A stretch of DNA of 64,000 bases from Helicobacter sp. MIT 05-5294 (lineage in GTDB: Bacteria > Campylobacterota > Campylobacteria > Campylobacterales > Helicobacteraceae): contig NZ_JRPA02000005.1 of assembly GCF_000765675.1 (NCBI RefSeq), forward strand, positions 1 to 64,000, in the 5' to 3' direction. A model generated the notes under the pieces. That model was given only the letters and a program-made list of their open reading frames with translations, did not search any database and was not told the origin of the DNA. Each line of letters begins with the position of its first letter. Within the stretch, counting starts at the first letter, position 1. The position numbers were made by a program, and so were the translations under genes. Of the stretch, positions 1-9,152 are shown one piece after another.

Positions 1-330
1 TTTATCAATATCACTTGGATATTTTTCCGCGCTGAAAATCTACAAGGCGCACTCAATCTACTCAAAGGAATGTTTGGGATTGTGTGGGTGGAGATGCCTG
101 ATAAAATACGCGCTCCAAAGATATTAGAACAGATTGCAGGGAGAAACGATACTTTGATTTATCTGATTTTAGCCTTTATCGTGGTGCTGTGCTTTAGTAA
201 CTCTATCCAAAAGTTAGAAACTTTTAAGCCGAATCTAAAAAACACAATAGTTGTTGGAGGATTGATTTATACTGCACTTTTTGCATTGGCTAATACGCCT
301 TATGTTGAGTTTATTTATTTTAATTTCTAA
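1..330 (+). CDS. MBOAT-family O-acetyltransferase (AlgI/PatA-like), C-terminal part
   Basis: The reading frame is open from base 1, so this is the 3' end of a gene that begins before the window. The visible ~109 residues start with a Trp-Phe-Phe-Arg-Ala stretch typical of the C-terminal region of membrane-bound O-acyltransferases of the AlgI type. Two hydrophobic segments follow (around the LIYLILAFIVVLCFS stretch and near the C-terminus). Family members move acetyl groups across the inner membrane onto polysaccharide or peptidoglycan. The gene stops 9 bases before the next one, which encodes an SGNH-like partner, the usual pairing for this system. The substrate cannot be told from this fragment. 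Family assignment is fairly sure; peptidoglycan (PatA-type) acetylation is an inference from Campylobacter and H. pylori relatives. Confidence 0.75.
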   Translation, partial: FINITWIFFRAENLQGALNLLKGMFGIVWVEMPDKIRAPKILEQIAGRNDTLIYLILAFIVVLCFSNSIQKLETFKPNLKNTIVVGGLIYTALFALANTPYVEFIYFNF

Positions 331-339
331 GGGGACTAT

Positions 340-1494
340 ATGCGCAATTTTTTAGTAAAACTAAAAGAAGTGTTAAATAAAAATTTCAGAGGCAATGCTG
401 ACAAGAGATTTTTAGTCTTAAGCCTCACAATTTCGCTACCATTTATTGCTATATTGGCTATTAATCTGTATTTATATGACCCCGCACAGCTTTTTCACAA
501 GCCATATTGGCGACTCAATACATTCTTTGGTGATATGCGCGTGAGTGCGCAGGGTATCATAGACCATTATGATTTTGATTCTTATATTATCGGCACTTCT
601 ATGCTTGAAAACACCTTAGCCAAAGACGCCAATGCAAAATTAGGTGGCAAATGGGTGAATATTAGCCTCTCTGGTTCTCCCTTTGGCACACGCGCTAAGA
701 TATTGGAGTATTTGTTTGCACAGCAAGAGCCTTTAGCAATCCTTTATAGCTTGGATTTGTTTTATTTTAATGAAGCTCCATCGGAGCGGACTTTATCGCC
801 ATTTTTATATAATTCCACGCATCTTGATGATTGGAGATTCTATATTAATGACCGCTTTGTCCTTTGTTCTCTGGTTTGGAGTAGGCAAAAAGGCTGCGTG
901 GGGGACAAAGATAAGAATATCGCAGATTCACTTGTGCGTTGGGATTTAAGAGATGGCAATGCCTTTGGGATAGAAGAATGGCTTAAGAGAAAAGATGAAA
1001 AATATTATAAAGAATTATTACAATCTATCATTTCTTATAAAAAATCCCAAAACAATATGATAAGCAAAGCATTGAAATCCACAATAAAACAACGAGTGCA
1101 AAGGCAAATCTTCCACTTTGTCGCCAAGCACCCCAATACGCAGTTTTATTTCGTGATTCCAACTTATAGCCGACTACACTATAAGCTAGGCGGAGAGGAG
1201 AGTTTTGGACATTTTGTAGAGATTTTCTCGTGGGTGGTGAGTGAGCTAGAAAAATACCCCAATGCCACACTTTATGGTTTTGATACTTTAGATTATGCAG
1301 ATAATATTGCAAATTACAAAGATAGCACACACTATAATACCGATATGAATTCTATGCAGCTTGACGCGATAGCCAATAAAACACATATCATAACACCACA
1401 AAATGTGGAATCTTATTTTGAGATTATGGAACAAAAGATTTTAGATTATGATGTAGAGCCCCTTATAAAGATAGCAAAAGAAGCAGGGTTTTAA
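340..1494 (+). CDS. membrane-anchored SGNH-like protein, probable acetyltransferase partner
   Basis: This 384-residue protein has a single N-terminal hydrophobic segment (about residues 28-46), which should leave the rest in the periplasm. An IGTSMLEN stretch near residue 87 resembles the nucleophile block (G-x-S) of SGNH/AlgX/DltD-like hydrolase folds. A late DSTHYN stretch near residue 327 could supply the Asp-x-x-His pair. The gene follows the MBOAT gene by 9 bases, and MBOAT plus SGNH pairs act together in O-acetylation of surface polymers. No closer family name is certain. The catalytic role is inferred from motif shape and context only. Confidence 0.6.
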   Translation: MRNFLVKLKEVLNKNFRGNADKRFLVLSLTISLPFIAILAINLYLYDPAQLFHKPYWRLNTFFGDMRVSAQGIIDHYDFDSYIIGTSMLENTLAKDANAKLGGKWVNISLSGSPFGTRAKILEYLFAQQEPLAILYSLDLFYFNEAPSERTLSPFLYNSTHLDDWRFYINDRFVLCSLVWSRQKGCVGDKDKNIADSLVRWDLRDGNAFGIEEWLKRKDEKYYKELLQSIISYKKSQNNMISKALKSTIKQRVQRQIFHFVAKHPNTQFYFVIPTYSRLHYKLGGEESFGHFVEIFSWVVSELEKYPNATLYGFDTLDYADNIANYKDSTHYNTDMNSMQLDAIANKTHIITPQNVESYFEIMEQKILDYDVEPLIKIAKEAGF

Positions 1495-1541
1495 CCTTGC
1501 AAAGCCTTATGGAATTGATTGCAAGAAATTTTGGATTCCAT

Positions 1542-1886
1542 TCACTCCATTTCTAAGCGCAAAAGTAGCATTTCATTGCCTTTTGTGATTTTGACTTGGT
1601 CGCTTCCACATTGTGGGCAACGCGTGTAGTTTAATTCTTTAGGTATGGAGGTTTGGTGGCATTGCTCACAAGTGAGTTCTACTTTGGATTCTTGAATGAG
1701 TAGTTTGGAATCCTCGCAAATACTCCCGCATTTAAACTCTTCAAACGCGCTTTTAAGCAGCGCAACATTGACGCCACTGCGCTCCCCAATATCTAGCGTG
1801 ATTGTTAAAATTTTTTGTGCTTTGTTTTGCTGTGCAATCTCTTCGCAAGATTCCAAAAGAGAAGAAACGATAGAAAATTCGTGCAT
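1542..1886 (-). CDS. hypA: hydrogenase/urease nickel incorporation protein HypA
   Basis: HypA hands nickel to [NiFe]-hydrogenase and, in ureolytic Helicobacter, to urease maturation. The 114-residue protein starts with Met-His-Glu, the N-terminal nickel site. It carries two CxxC pairs (C73/C76 and C90/C93) that form the structural zinc site. Length and motif order fit the family exactly. It stands alone on the minus strand, with a TATAAT-like box on its upstream side near 1912-1920. No urease gene is visible in the window, so a hydrogenase role is the more economical reading. Confidence 0.95.
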   Translation of the reverse strand: MHEFSIVSSLLESCEEIAQQNKAQKILTITLDIGERSGVNVALLKSAFEEFKCGSICEDSKLLIQESKVELTCEQCHQTSIPKELNYTRCPQCGSDQVKITKGNEMLLLRLEME

Positions 1887-2004
1887 GCCTTGCCTTTTTT
1901 TGTGAAAATTATCATATTATAAATCTTTTATTTTGTTTAAAGTTTTCTTTTGGCTTGATTGGGTAAGATAAAACTTTTGATTTCAAACATTTAGAGGTTG
2001 GCAA

Positions 2005-2925
2005 ATGCGACATTTTTTGAGTTTGGCGGATTTTAGCAAGGAAGAGATTTTGGAGATTTTAGAACTCGCTAAAACGCTTAAAAACGAATTAAAAAGCGGT
2101 ATTTATAGCAATCCACTTGCACACAAAACTTTAGGTATGATTTTTGAGAAAAATTCTACAAGAACGCGTGTGAGCTTTGAAACAGGAATCTATCAACTCG
2201 GAGGTAATGGAATCTTCCTATCTAGCAATGATACGCAATTAGGGCGTGGTGAGCCGATTAAAGATACCGCGCGTGTGCTTTCTTCTATGGTGGATTTGGT
2301 GATGATGCGCACACACGAGCATTCGCGCTTAGAAGAGTTTGCACAATACTCCAATGTGCCAGTGATTAATGGTTTGAGTGATGATTTTCACCCTATGCAA
2401 TTATTGGCGGATTTTCTCACAATGCAAGAATGTGAAAAAGATAAGAATCCGATTGTCGCTTATGTGGGAGATGGGAATAATATGGCGCATTCTTGGCTTA
2501 TGCTTGCGTCTAAGCTTGGCTTTACACTGCGGATTGCTTCGCCAAAAGGCTATCAAGTTTCGCCAAAGATTCTTCAAAAAGCAGAAAGTTTTGCTAAAAT
2601 TTCAGGTGCAAAGATTCTTGTGAGTGAGAATCCCAAAGAAGCAGTCGCAGGAGCTGATGTCGTAACGACAGATACTTGGGCTTCTATGGGACAAGAAGAG
2701 CAAAAAGAAGCAAGAAAAAAGGCATTTTATGGCTATTGCGTGGATTGTGAGTTGATGAAACTTGCACACAAAGACGCGATTTTTTTGCATTGCTTACCCG
2801 CTTATCGCGGACAAGAAGTTAGCGAAGAAGTGTTAGAATCTAAGCAAAGTAAGATTTTTCAAGAGGCAGAAAATCGCCTCCACGCACAAAAAGGAGTAAT
2901 GGTTTGGCTACACCAAAACCGCTAG
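2005..2925 (+). CDS. argF: ornithine carbamoyltransferase
   Basis: This enzyme condenses carbamoyl phosphate with ornithine to give citrulline in arginine synthesis. The 306-residue cytosolic protein has the carbamoyl-phosphate loop STRTR at residues 51-55. It also has HPMQ near residue 130 and the HCLP block with the active-site cysteine near residue 262. These are the standard transcarbamylase motifs and the length is normal. It heads a four-gene unit; its last 22 bases overlap the next gene. A TAAGAT-type box near 1964 may be its promoter. Confidence 0.95.
   Translation: MRHFLSLADFSKEEILEILELAKTLKNELKSGIYSNPLAHKTLGMIFEKNSTRTRVSFETGIYQLGGNGIFLSSNDTQLGRGEPIKDTARVLSSMVDLVMMRTHEHSRLEEFAQYSNVPVINGLSDDFHPMQLLADFLTMQECEKDKNPIVAYVGDGNNMAHSWLMLASKLGFTLRIASPKGYQVSPKILQKAESFAKISGAKILVSENPKEAVAGADVVTTDTWASMGQEEQKEARKKAFYGYCVDCELMKLAHKDAIFLHCLPAYRGQEVSEEVLESKQSKIFQEAENRLHAQKGVMVWLHQNR
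2891..2906 (+). promoter_or_regulatory. ribosome binding site and TTG start inside argF
   Basis: AAGGAG at 2891-2896 lies 7 bases before TTG at 2904-2906, inside the last codons of argF. It decides the start of the DUF2603 gene in the +2 frame relative to argF and implies translational coupling of the two genes. Confidence 0.7.
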
Positions 2926-3326
2926 TGAAGCGAACAAATTCGCTTGAGAGGACAAACAATCTATACGAATCTTTACAAGAGATTTTAAGCAGTGCAAACA
3001 AGCAACCAATGTCTTATGATTCGGCTTTAGACGAGAATTTGACTTATTGTTTTAAAGATAAAAACGCACAAGATTTCTATCTCGTATCCCAAAAGAATAT
3101 GCAACGACTTTTAAAAGCCGCAAAACAGCTTGAAATAGATAAGTATTTGTTTAAACTAGAGCAAGAGATTTATTATAATGTGCCCATTGACTTTGAAGAT
3201 GTTTGGTGTGTCGCATTAAAGGAAGTAAAAAACTATAAGCAAGAGCCTAAAACATTGGTAAAAAATCTTAAAAAACGCTATCCTTATTTGTTTTTTGAGA
3301 TTCCAAAAATCCCTAATTCACTCTAA
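2904..3326 (+). CDS. DUF2603 / UPF0763 family protein
   Basis: This 140-residue soluble, basic protein has no signal peptide or membrane segment. It matches my recollection of the DUF2603 (UPF0763) proteins confined to Campylobacterota, which lie between argF and hemN in Campylobacter as here. It ends with an aromatic-rich [15 protein letters not shown] stretch. The start is TTG with a good ribosome binding site inside argF. Its function is unknown. Position between an arginine gene and heme/Fe-S genes is conserved, which hints at a metabolic link but proves nothing. Confidence 0.8.
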   Translation: MATPKPLVKRTNSLERTNNLYESLQEILSSANKQPMSYDSALDENLTYCFKDKNAQDFYLVSQKNMQRLLKAAKQLEIDKYLFKLEQEIYYNVPIDFEDVWCVALKEVKNYKQEPKTLVKNLKKRYPYLFFEIPKIPNSL

Positions 3327-3347
3327 GATTTATAAGGATTCTACATT

Positions 3348-4721
3348 ATGCAATCAAGCAAGATTGATTTTAAACAATTCGCCACTTATTCCAAGCCCGG
3401 TCCGCGCTATACAAGCTATCCTACGGCGATTGAATTTAGCGAGAATTATACAATGGAATCGTATTTAAGGGATTTGGGGCAAGATTCTAGCCCCTTGTCG
3501 CTTTATGTGCATTTGCCTTTTTGTCGCAGTGCTTGTTATTTTTGTGGTTGTAATGTTGTTTATACAAGCAAAGAAGAAAACAAAGCAATGTATTTGGAAT
3601 GTCTTAAAAAAGAATTGGCTTTGCTTAAAAACGCAATGGATACGAATAAACCCATCTATCAATTACACTTTGGCGGCGGAACTCCTACATTTTTTAACGC
3701 CAAAGAGTTAAAAATACTTATCGGTTTGTTGCGAGAGGCTTTTCCAAACTTTGGAGAGAATGCGGAAATTGCCTGTGAGATTGACCCTAGATTCTTTGAA
3801 ATAGAACAAATGGAAGTGCTTAAAGAAGGCGGTTTTAATCGCTTAAGCTTTGGGATTCAAGACTTTGATACGCAAGTCCAAAATGCAATCCACAGAATCC
3901 AATCTTTTGATCTTGTAGAAAAGTCTATCCAAATCGCTAGAAATTTTGGCATAACTTCTATTAATTTTGATTTGATTTATGGTTTGCCTTTTCAGAGTTT
4001 GGAGACTTTCAAACAGACTTTGGAATCCTGTTTGAGGCTAAATCCAGATCGCTTTGCTGTTTTTAATTATGCTCATGTGCCTTGGATTAAAAAAACAATG
4101 CGCAAGATTGATGAGACGACATTACCACAGCCAGAAGAAAAGCTTAGAATCCTAGAATGGACGATTGAATATCTGCATCAAAAAGGCTATAAAATGATAG
4201 GAATGGATCATTTTGCAAAGCCTGATGATGAGTTATTTAAATCCATAGAAAAAGGGCAGTTGCAACGGAATTTTCAAGGATATAGCACACAAGGTGGGAC
4301 GCAAACGATTGGAATCGGGCTAACTTCCATTGGTGGTGGCAGTGATTATTATGCGCAAAATTACAAGGATTTGATGCAGTATAAAGAGGCATTGGATTGT
4401 CATCGTTTGCCCTTTGCTAAAGGAATCGCATTAAGTTTTGATGATAAGCTTAGAAAAGCGGTTATTATGCAGCTAATGAGCAACTTTAAGCTTCAATTTG
4501 AAGCAATCAACCAGCAGTTTTCTATTGATTTTAAAGAATATTTCAAGGAATCTTTGGAGGAATTAAAGCCATTGCAAGACGCGGGATTGGTGATTATAGA
4601 TGATAATGAAATCCAAGTAAGCCAAACAGGCGCGTTGTTAATCCGCAATATAGCAATGCCATTTGACGCGTATTTGAAGAAGTTTAGCGCGAATCAAAAA
4701 GTATTTAGCAAGACTATTTAA
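3348..4721 (+). CDS. hemN: oxygen-independent coproporphyrinogen III oxidase
   Basis: HemN is a radical SAM enzyme that decarboxylates coproporphyrinogen III to protoporphyrinogen IX without oxygen, the route expected in a microaerophile. The 457-residue protein carries the CxxxCxxC cluster motif at C59, C63 and C66 followed by C68, as in true HemN. It opens with the KPGPRYTSYPTA segment that is diagnostic of HemN rather than of HemN-like HemW. FGGGTPTF forms the SAM-binding glycine region. It lies 21 bases after the DUF2603 gene. Confidence 0.95.
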   Translation: MQSSKIDFKQFATYSKPGPRYTSYPTAIEFSENYTMESYLRDLGQDSSPLSLYVHLPFCRSACYFCGCNVVYTSKEENKAMYLECLKKELALLKNAMDTNKPIYQLHFGGGTPTFFNAKELKILIGLLREAFPNFGENAEIACEIDPRFFEIEQMEVLKEGGFNRLSFGIQDFDTQVQNAIHRIQSFDLVEKSIQIARNFGITSINFDLIYGLPFQSLETFKQTLESCLRLNPDRFAVFNYAHVPWIKKTMRKIDETTLPQPEEKLRILEWTIEYLHQKGYKMIGMDHFAKPDDELFKSIEKGQLQRNFQGYSTQGGTQTIGIGLTSIGGGSDYYAQNYKDLMQYKEALDCHRLPFAKGIALSFDDKLRKAVIMQLMSNFKLQFEAINQQFSIDFKEYFKESLEELKPLQDAGLVIIDDNEIQVSQTGALLIRNIAMPFDAYLKKFSANQKVFSKTI

Positions 4722-4753
4722 AGTGAAACAAAAGGTGAGTTTGAGAGGAAAAT

Positions 4754-6103
4754 ATGGCGTATTTTGAGGATTATGATTATTTAAAAACAAGCAATGCGTG
4801 TGTGAAATGTGGCAAATGTTTGCCTGATTGCACGATTTTTGGTATCAATGGAGATGAAGCGACTTCTCCGCGCGGTTTTATTGACCTTTTGGGAGCTTAT
4901 CAGCGCAACGAGATTCCATTAGATAAAAATGCAAAAGAGATTTTTGAAACTTGCTTTTTATGCACAACTTGCGTGAGTGTCTGCCCTAATTCCTTACCCA
5001 CAGATACTTTGATTGAGAACATTCGTTATGAAATCGCCCAAAAATATGGAATCGCATGGTTTAAACGCGCCTTTTTTTATCTTTTGAAACACCGAAAAAT
5101 AATGGATTTAGGATTCAAACTTGGCGCAGTTTTTTCGCCTTTGTTGTATCAAAAAACCAAAGATGGAAACTCCATAAAACCGCGCTTTTCTTTGCCTTTT
5201 GTGAAAAATAGAATCTTTGGTGCGATTGCACAACAGAGCTTTTTAAATTCTCATTCTGAAGAGATAAGTTTCGCAAAGCCTAGTGATTTAGGAGCGCAAA
5301 AACAAGCTAAAGTCGCGATTTTTATTGGTTGTTTGGGGAATTATAATTACAAAAATGTAGGCGAATCCTTGCTTTTGATTTTAGAAAAACTTGGCATTAA
5401 TGCAAAAATCGCTAAGGGACAAAAATGCTGCGGAGCTCCTGCGTATTTCACTGGTGATTTTGCAAGTGTAGATGCGTTGATTCGCCATAATGTGGGGTAT
5501 TTTGAAAGTTTTATTGATGAAGTAGACGCGATTTTGATTCCAGAGGCAACTTGTGGTGCGATGGTGCTAGAGGATTGGAAGCATTTTGCGCAAAAGGATT
5601 CGGAGCTAAAAGCAAGGATAGAGAAGCTTCTGCCAAAAATCTTTATGGCAACAAAATATTTAGAATCCCAAACGAATTTGGCGGAATATTTGGAATCCAT
5701 AGAGAAGAATCGTAACACCAAAAAAGCAAGTTTGACTTATCACGACCCATGCCACGCTAAAAAGGTGCTTGGAATCTATAAAGAACCGCGTAAGTTATTG
5801 GAGAAAAATTACCATTTAATAGAAATGGAAGAACCAAGTTCTTGCTGCGGTTTTGGTGGAGTTACAATGCAAACAGAACGATTCGCGTTGGCAAGTAAAG
5901 TAGGAAGTAAAAAGGCGAAAATGATACAAAAAACACAAGCGGATTTTGTCGCTGCAGAATGCAGTGCCTGCCGTATGCAGTTAAGCAACGCTTTGCACCA
6001 AGAGCAAGTGGAAATCACATTTTTGCACCCTTTAGAGCTGATTGCTAAGGCGATTTTGGAATGTTCCAATGCAGAATCTGATTCCGCGCGTTTGCGCAGA
6101 TGA
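4754..6103 (+). CDS. (Fe-S)-binding oxidoreductase subunit with CCG domains
   Basis: The 449-residue protein has two ferredoxin-type 4Fe-4S motifs near the N-terminus. The first is C16, C19, C22 and C26; the second is a CFLCTTCVSVCP block near residue 75. Two cysteine-rich CCG domains follow, with KCCGAP near residue 225 and SCCGFGG near residue 362. This architecture is that of GlcF/GlpC/HdrD-like electron-transfer subunits. The expected flavin partner (GlcD-like) is not adjacent. It follows hemN by 32 bases, as in Campylobacter relatives. The electron donor and substrate cannot be deduced. Confidence 0.85.
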   Translation: MAYFEDYDYLKTSNACVKCGKCLPDCTIFGINGDEATSPRGFIDLLGAYQRNEIPLDKNAKEIFETCFLCTTCVSVCPNSLPTDTLIENIRYEIAQKYGIAWFKRAFFYLLKHRKIMDLGFKLGAVFSPLLYQKTKDGNSIKPRFSLPFVKNRIFGAIAQQSFLNSHSEEISFAKPSDLGAQKQAKVAIFIGCLGNYNYKNVGESLLLILEKLGINAKIAKGQKCCGAPAYFTGDFASVDALIRHNVGYFESFIDEVDAILIPEATCGAMVLEDWKHFAQKDSELKARIEKLLPKIFMATKYLESQTNLAEYLESIEKNRNTKKASLTYHDPCHAKKVLGIYKEPRKLLEKNYHLIEMEEPSSCCGFGGVTMQTERFALASKVGSKKAKMIQKTQADFVAAECSACRMQLSNALHQEQVEITFLHPLELIAKAILECSNAESDSARLRR

Positions 6104-6160
6104 ATGCAAGAGGATTGAAAAGGTTGCTAGAATATTTAAAATTTTTAAGGTAGGAATAGA

Positions 6161-6166
6161 TATAAT
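6161..6166 (+). promoter_or_regulatory. probable -10 element of the MCP gene
   Basis: A perfect TATAAT lies 37 bases before the MCP start codon, in an AT-rich spacer after the Fe-S gene. No convincing -35 is visible, which is usual for Helicobacter and Campylobacter housekeeping promoters. Confidence 0.5.
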
Positions 6167-6202
6167 GCTTTTTTAATCCAAAGTTTTTAAGGAATATTAT
6201 TT

Positions 6203-7846
6203 ATGATTGGAAAAAATTTATCATTAAAAGCGCAGCTTTTTGTAGGATTTGGTATTCTTTTGGCTTTCATTGCTTTAATTGCCTTTACGGGCTATATAAA
6301 AATTAGTTTTGTAGAGGACACTCTAACGGAAATTAGCGATGTGAATGCGGTTAAGCAAAGATATGCGATTAACTTTCGTGGAAGTGTGCATGATAGGGCG
6401 ATTGCGCTTCGTGATGTTGTGATTTTGGATAATGTCCAAGACATTGAAACGACTTTGCGCTTGATTCAAAAATTAGAGGAGTTTTACAAGGATTCTTCTA
6501 TAAAGATGGATAAAATTTTCCAAGATGAGAAAATGGTTGATGCAAAAGATAAAGAAGTGCTAAAGCGCATTAAAGGCGTAGAAGAAAAAACAATGCCTTT
6601 GATTGCGGAGATTATCAATAAAAGAGCGCAAGGAGACAGAGCAAGTGCGAATGAGTTGCTAATCAATCAAGCGCGTGGAGCTTTCGTAGAATGGCTCAAT
6701 GTAATTAATGAGTTTATTGATCATCAAGAAGAAAAGAATCAAAAATTATCAGATATTGCGAGAGAGGAGATTGAAAACTATCTTAATCTTACGCTTTGGC
6801 TTTCTCTGATTGCTTTTGTTGTAGCAACTATAACTGCTATTTATATTACACGCCTTGTTATCACTTCGTTAGGTAGCGAACCAAAAGAAGTTGTGAAAGT
6901 TGTGCTAAGCATCGCAAATGGCAATTTGAATACGCCCATTCATACACAACACAAAGAGAGTATGTTGGCTCATATGGCGCAAATGCAAGAGAGATTGCGT
7001 GAAATTGTTGCGGAAGTGATGAATTCTACTCAAGAGCTTAATGAACGCGCTAATGCGGTAACTAAAAGTTCTGAAGAATCCAAATCATCTTCTTATCGTC
7101 AAGTGCAAAGTTCAGAAGATTCTGTGGAGCGTATTAAACAAGTAATGAATGCGGTGAATCATATCTCTAACATCGCCAAACAAACAGAGGAAAATTCAGA
7201 ATATACCACAAATCTTTCTGATAAATGTATGGACGCGATGAAAACGACTTTGGAAAGCATTGAACAAATCACGCAGACTGTTACTTTATCGTCCGAGCAT
7301 ATTCGTATGTTAGAAAAACATTCTCAAGAAATTGGGGGTAGTGCGGATTTGATTAAAGAAATCACAGACCAGACTAATTTATTAGCACTTAACGCTGCGA
7401 TTGAAGCAGCAAGAGCGGGGGAAGCAGGAAGAGGCTTTGCGGTTGTTTCTGATGAGATTAGAAAATTGGCAGAAAGAACAGGAGTGGCGACTTCTGAAAT
7501 CACAAGAATGATTGAAGTGATTCAAGGAGAAACACAAACCGCAGTGGAAGCGATTCAAAATGCGGTGCCACAAGTGGAAAAAGGTATGGAACTTGCTAAT
7601 GAAGCAAGAGAGATTTTGGGACAAATCAATTCTCAAGCAAGTGATTCTTTAAATAAAGCAAAAGAAGTAACAAGTGCCACAAGTGAGCAAGTTCAAGATA
7701 TGGAGAATCTCTCTAAAGAATTAGATGAAATTTCAAGAGATTCTAAAAACACGGCGGAATTAATGGAGAATAATACAGAAGCGGCACAAATGCTTAAAAA
7801 TATCGCAAGTGTTTTGAAAAACCATATCAATCACTTTAAAATTTAA
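6203..7846 (+). CDS. methyl-accepting chemotaxis protein
   Basis: This is a 547-residue transmembrane chemoreceptor. A membrane segment near residues 12-33 is followed by a periplasmic helical region of about 160 residues, compatible with a four-helix-bundle ligand domain. A second membrane segment lies near 194-217, then a HAMP-like linker. The cytoplasmic signalling hairpin has its tip at the [19 protein letters not shown] block near residue 395. No CheR/CheB tether pentapeptide is seen at the C-terminus. It is transcribed alone, away from the cheV-cheA-cheW cluster at 30-34 kb. The ligand is unknown. Confidence 0.9.
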   Translation: MIGKNLSLKAQLFVGFGILLAFIALIAFTGYIKISFVEDTLTEISDVNAVKQRYAINFRGSVHDRAIALRDVVILDNVQDIETTLRLIQKLEEFYKDSSIKMDKIFQDEKMVDAKDKEVLKRIKGVEEKTMPLIAEIINKRAQGDRASANELLINQARGAFVEWLNVINEFIDHQEEKNQKLSDIAREEIENYLNLTLWLSLIAFVVATITAIYITRLVITSLGSEPKEVVKVVLSIANGNLNTPIHTQHKESMLAHMAQMQERLREIVAEVMNSTQELNERANAVTKSSEESKSSSYRQVQSSEDSVERIKQVMNAVNHISNIAKQTEENSEYTTNLSDKCMDAMKTTLESIEQITQTVTLSSEHIRMLEKHSQEIGGSADLIKEITDQTNLLALNAAIEAARAGEAGRGFAVVSDEIRKLAERTGVATSEITRMIEVIQGETQTAVEAIQNAVPQVEKGMELANEAREILGQINSQASDSLNKAKEVTSATSEQVQDMENLSKELDEISRDSKNTAELMENNTEAAQMLKNIASVLKNHINHFKI

Positions 7847-7876
7847 GTTTTAGTAATTCTAAAGGGATTCTAAAAC
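7847..7876 (+). terminator. candidate terminator after the MCP gene
   Basis: GTTTTAG (7847-7853) pairs with CTAAAAC (7870-7876). AAT/ATT extends the stem inward with one bulged base, and TTTC follows. The stem is AT-rich and the U-run is short, so this is only a candidate. Confidence 0.4.
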
Positions 7877-7886
7877 TTTCAGAATG

Positions 7887-7892
7887 TATAAT
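7887..7892 (+). promoter_or_regulatory. probable -10 element of ispDF
   Basis: TATAAT, preceded by TG, lies 31 bases before the TTG start of ispDF and just after the MCP terminator candidate. Confidence 0.5.
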
Positions 7893-7922
7893 TCCGAAAT
7901 TTTTTAAAATTAAGGAATTTAC

Positions 7923-9152
7923 TTGCCAAATATCGCATTGATTTTACTAGGTGCAGGTGATAGTAGCCGATTTCAAGCGTCAATATCCCAAGCACCATTG
8001 AATCAAACTTCACAAACGAGAGTTACGAAATTACCCAGATTGCCTAAAAAACAATGGTTGCGCGTAGGCGAGATTCCTCTTTGGTTAAAAGTCGCGTTGG
8101 AATTGCGCGAAGTTTATTCTTTTGTGCAATGTATTCTAAGTGCTAAGCCAAGCGAAAAAAAATATATGCAAAAATATTTAGATTCTTTTGGATTGGATTT
8201 TGAACTTACCAATGGGGGAAATACGCGCCAAGAATCCCTTAAAAAAGCACTTGATTGCTTAAATGATTCTGTGGAATATGTGTTTGTAAGTGATATTGCG
8301 CGTTGCAAGATTCCAAAAGACTTAAGTTGTAGAATCCTTGATGAAGTCGGGAAATATGATTGTGTTGTTCCTTATTTAGGGCTTAGCGATACGATTGCTT
8401 ATTGTAGTGATTCTAAGTTAGAATATTTAAAACGAGAAAATTTAAAAATTATCCAAACTCCACAATTAAGCAAACTTAACGCATTAAAATCCGCCCTTGC
8501 TAATGGAGATTTCACCGATGAGAGTAGCGCGATTTGTGCCAATGGTGGAAGTGTTGGGTTTGTGCGTGGGGCAGTGGAGGCTAAAAAATTAACTTTTCTT
8601 GAAGATTTAAGCGAAATGTCTTTGCCTAAGCCAAGTTTTCGCACTCTTGTTGGTAGCGGTAGTGATATTCACGCTTTGGATAAAGGAAATGGCATTGTAT
8701 TGGGTGGAATCGTGATTCCTTGCGAATTTGCATTGATTGCCCATAGTGATGGTGATGTTTGTCTGCACGCGTTAAGTGATGCGCTTTTGGGGGCGATTGG
8801 TGGTGGAGATATTGGAGAGTGGTTTCCGGATAATAATCCGATTTATAAACAAGCCGATTCTGCTAAATTGTTGCAAATCATCGTGGATTTTGTTCGTGAT
8901 GTGGGCTATGATATTTTACAAGCAGACTTGACTATTTTCGCGCAATTTCCCAAAATATCTCCTTATAAAACTTCAATGGAACGAAGAATCGCAGAGATTT
9001 TACAGATTAACGCGTTTAAGGTCAATGTCAAAGCTACAACGACAGAAAAACTAGGATTTATTGGCAAAGGAGAAGGGATTTTGGTGCAAGCAAATGTTGT
9101 TCTGGGATATTTTAATTGGAAAAATTTATTCCATTTTAGGGGAGAGAGATGA
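7923..9152 (+). CDS. ispDF: bifunctional IspD/IspF isoprenoid enzyme
   Basis: The 409-residue fusion carries out two steps of the MEP isoprenoid pathway. The N-terminal ~225 residues form a CDP-ME cytidylyltransferase (IspD) with an N-terminal nucleotide loop (LLGAGDSSRF). The C-terminal ~165 residues form MECDP synthase (IspF) with DIHAL near residue 247 and HSDGDV near residue 273 as metal ligands. Fused IspDF is the normal form in Helicobacter and Campylobacter. The start is TTG at 7923 with AAGGAA 8 bases upstream. Its stop overlaps the start of the next gene by 4 bases, as in H. pylori HP1020-HP1021. Confidence 0.95.
   Translation: MPNIALILLGAGDSSRFQASISQAPLNQTSQTRVTKLPRLPKKQWLRVGEIPLWLKVALELREVYSFVQCILSAKPSEKKYMQKYLDSFGLDFELTNGGNTRQESLKKALDCLNDSVEYVFVSDIARCKIPKDLSCRILDEVGKYDCVVPYLGLSDTIAYCSDSKLEYLKRENLKIIQTPQLSKLNALKSALANGDFTDESSAICANGGSVGFVRGAVEAKKLTFLEDLSEMSLPKPSFRTLVGSGSDIHALDKGNGIVLGGIVIPCEFALIAHSDGDVCLHALSDALLGAIGGGDIGEWFPDNNPIYKQADSAKLLQIIVDFVRDVGYDILQADLTIFAQFPKISPYKTSMERRIAEILQINAFKVNVKATTTEKLGFIGKGEGILVQANVVLGYFNWKNLFHFRGER

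Noticed and set aside
1028-1330. Minus-strand 100-codon frame inside the SGNH-like gene
   Set aside because: Shadow of a supported gene; composition unlike a real protein.
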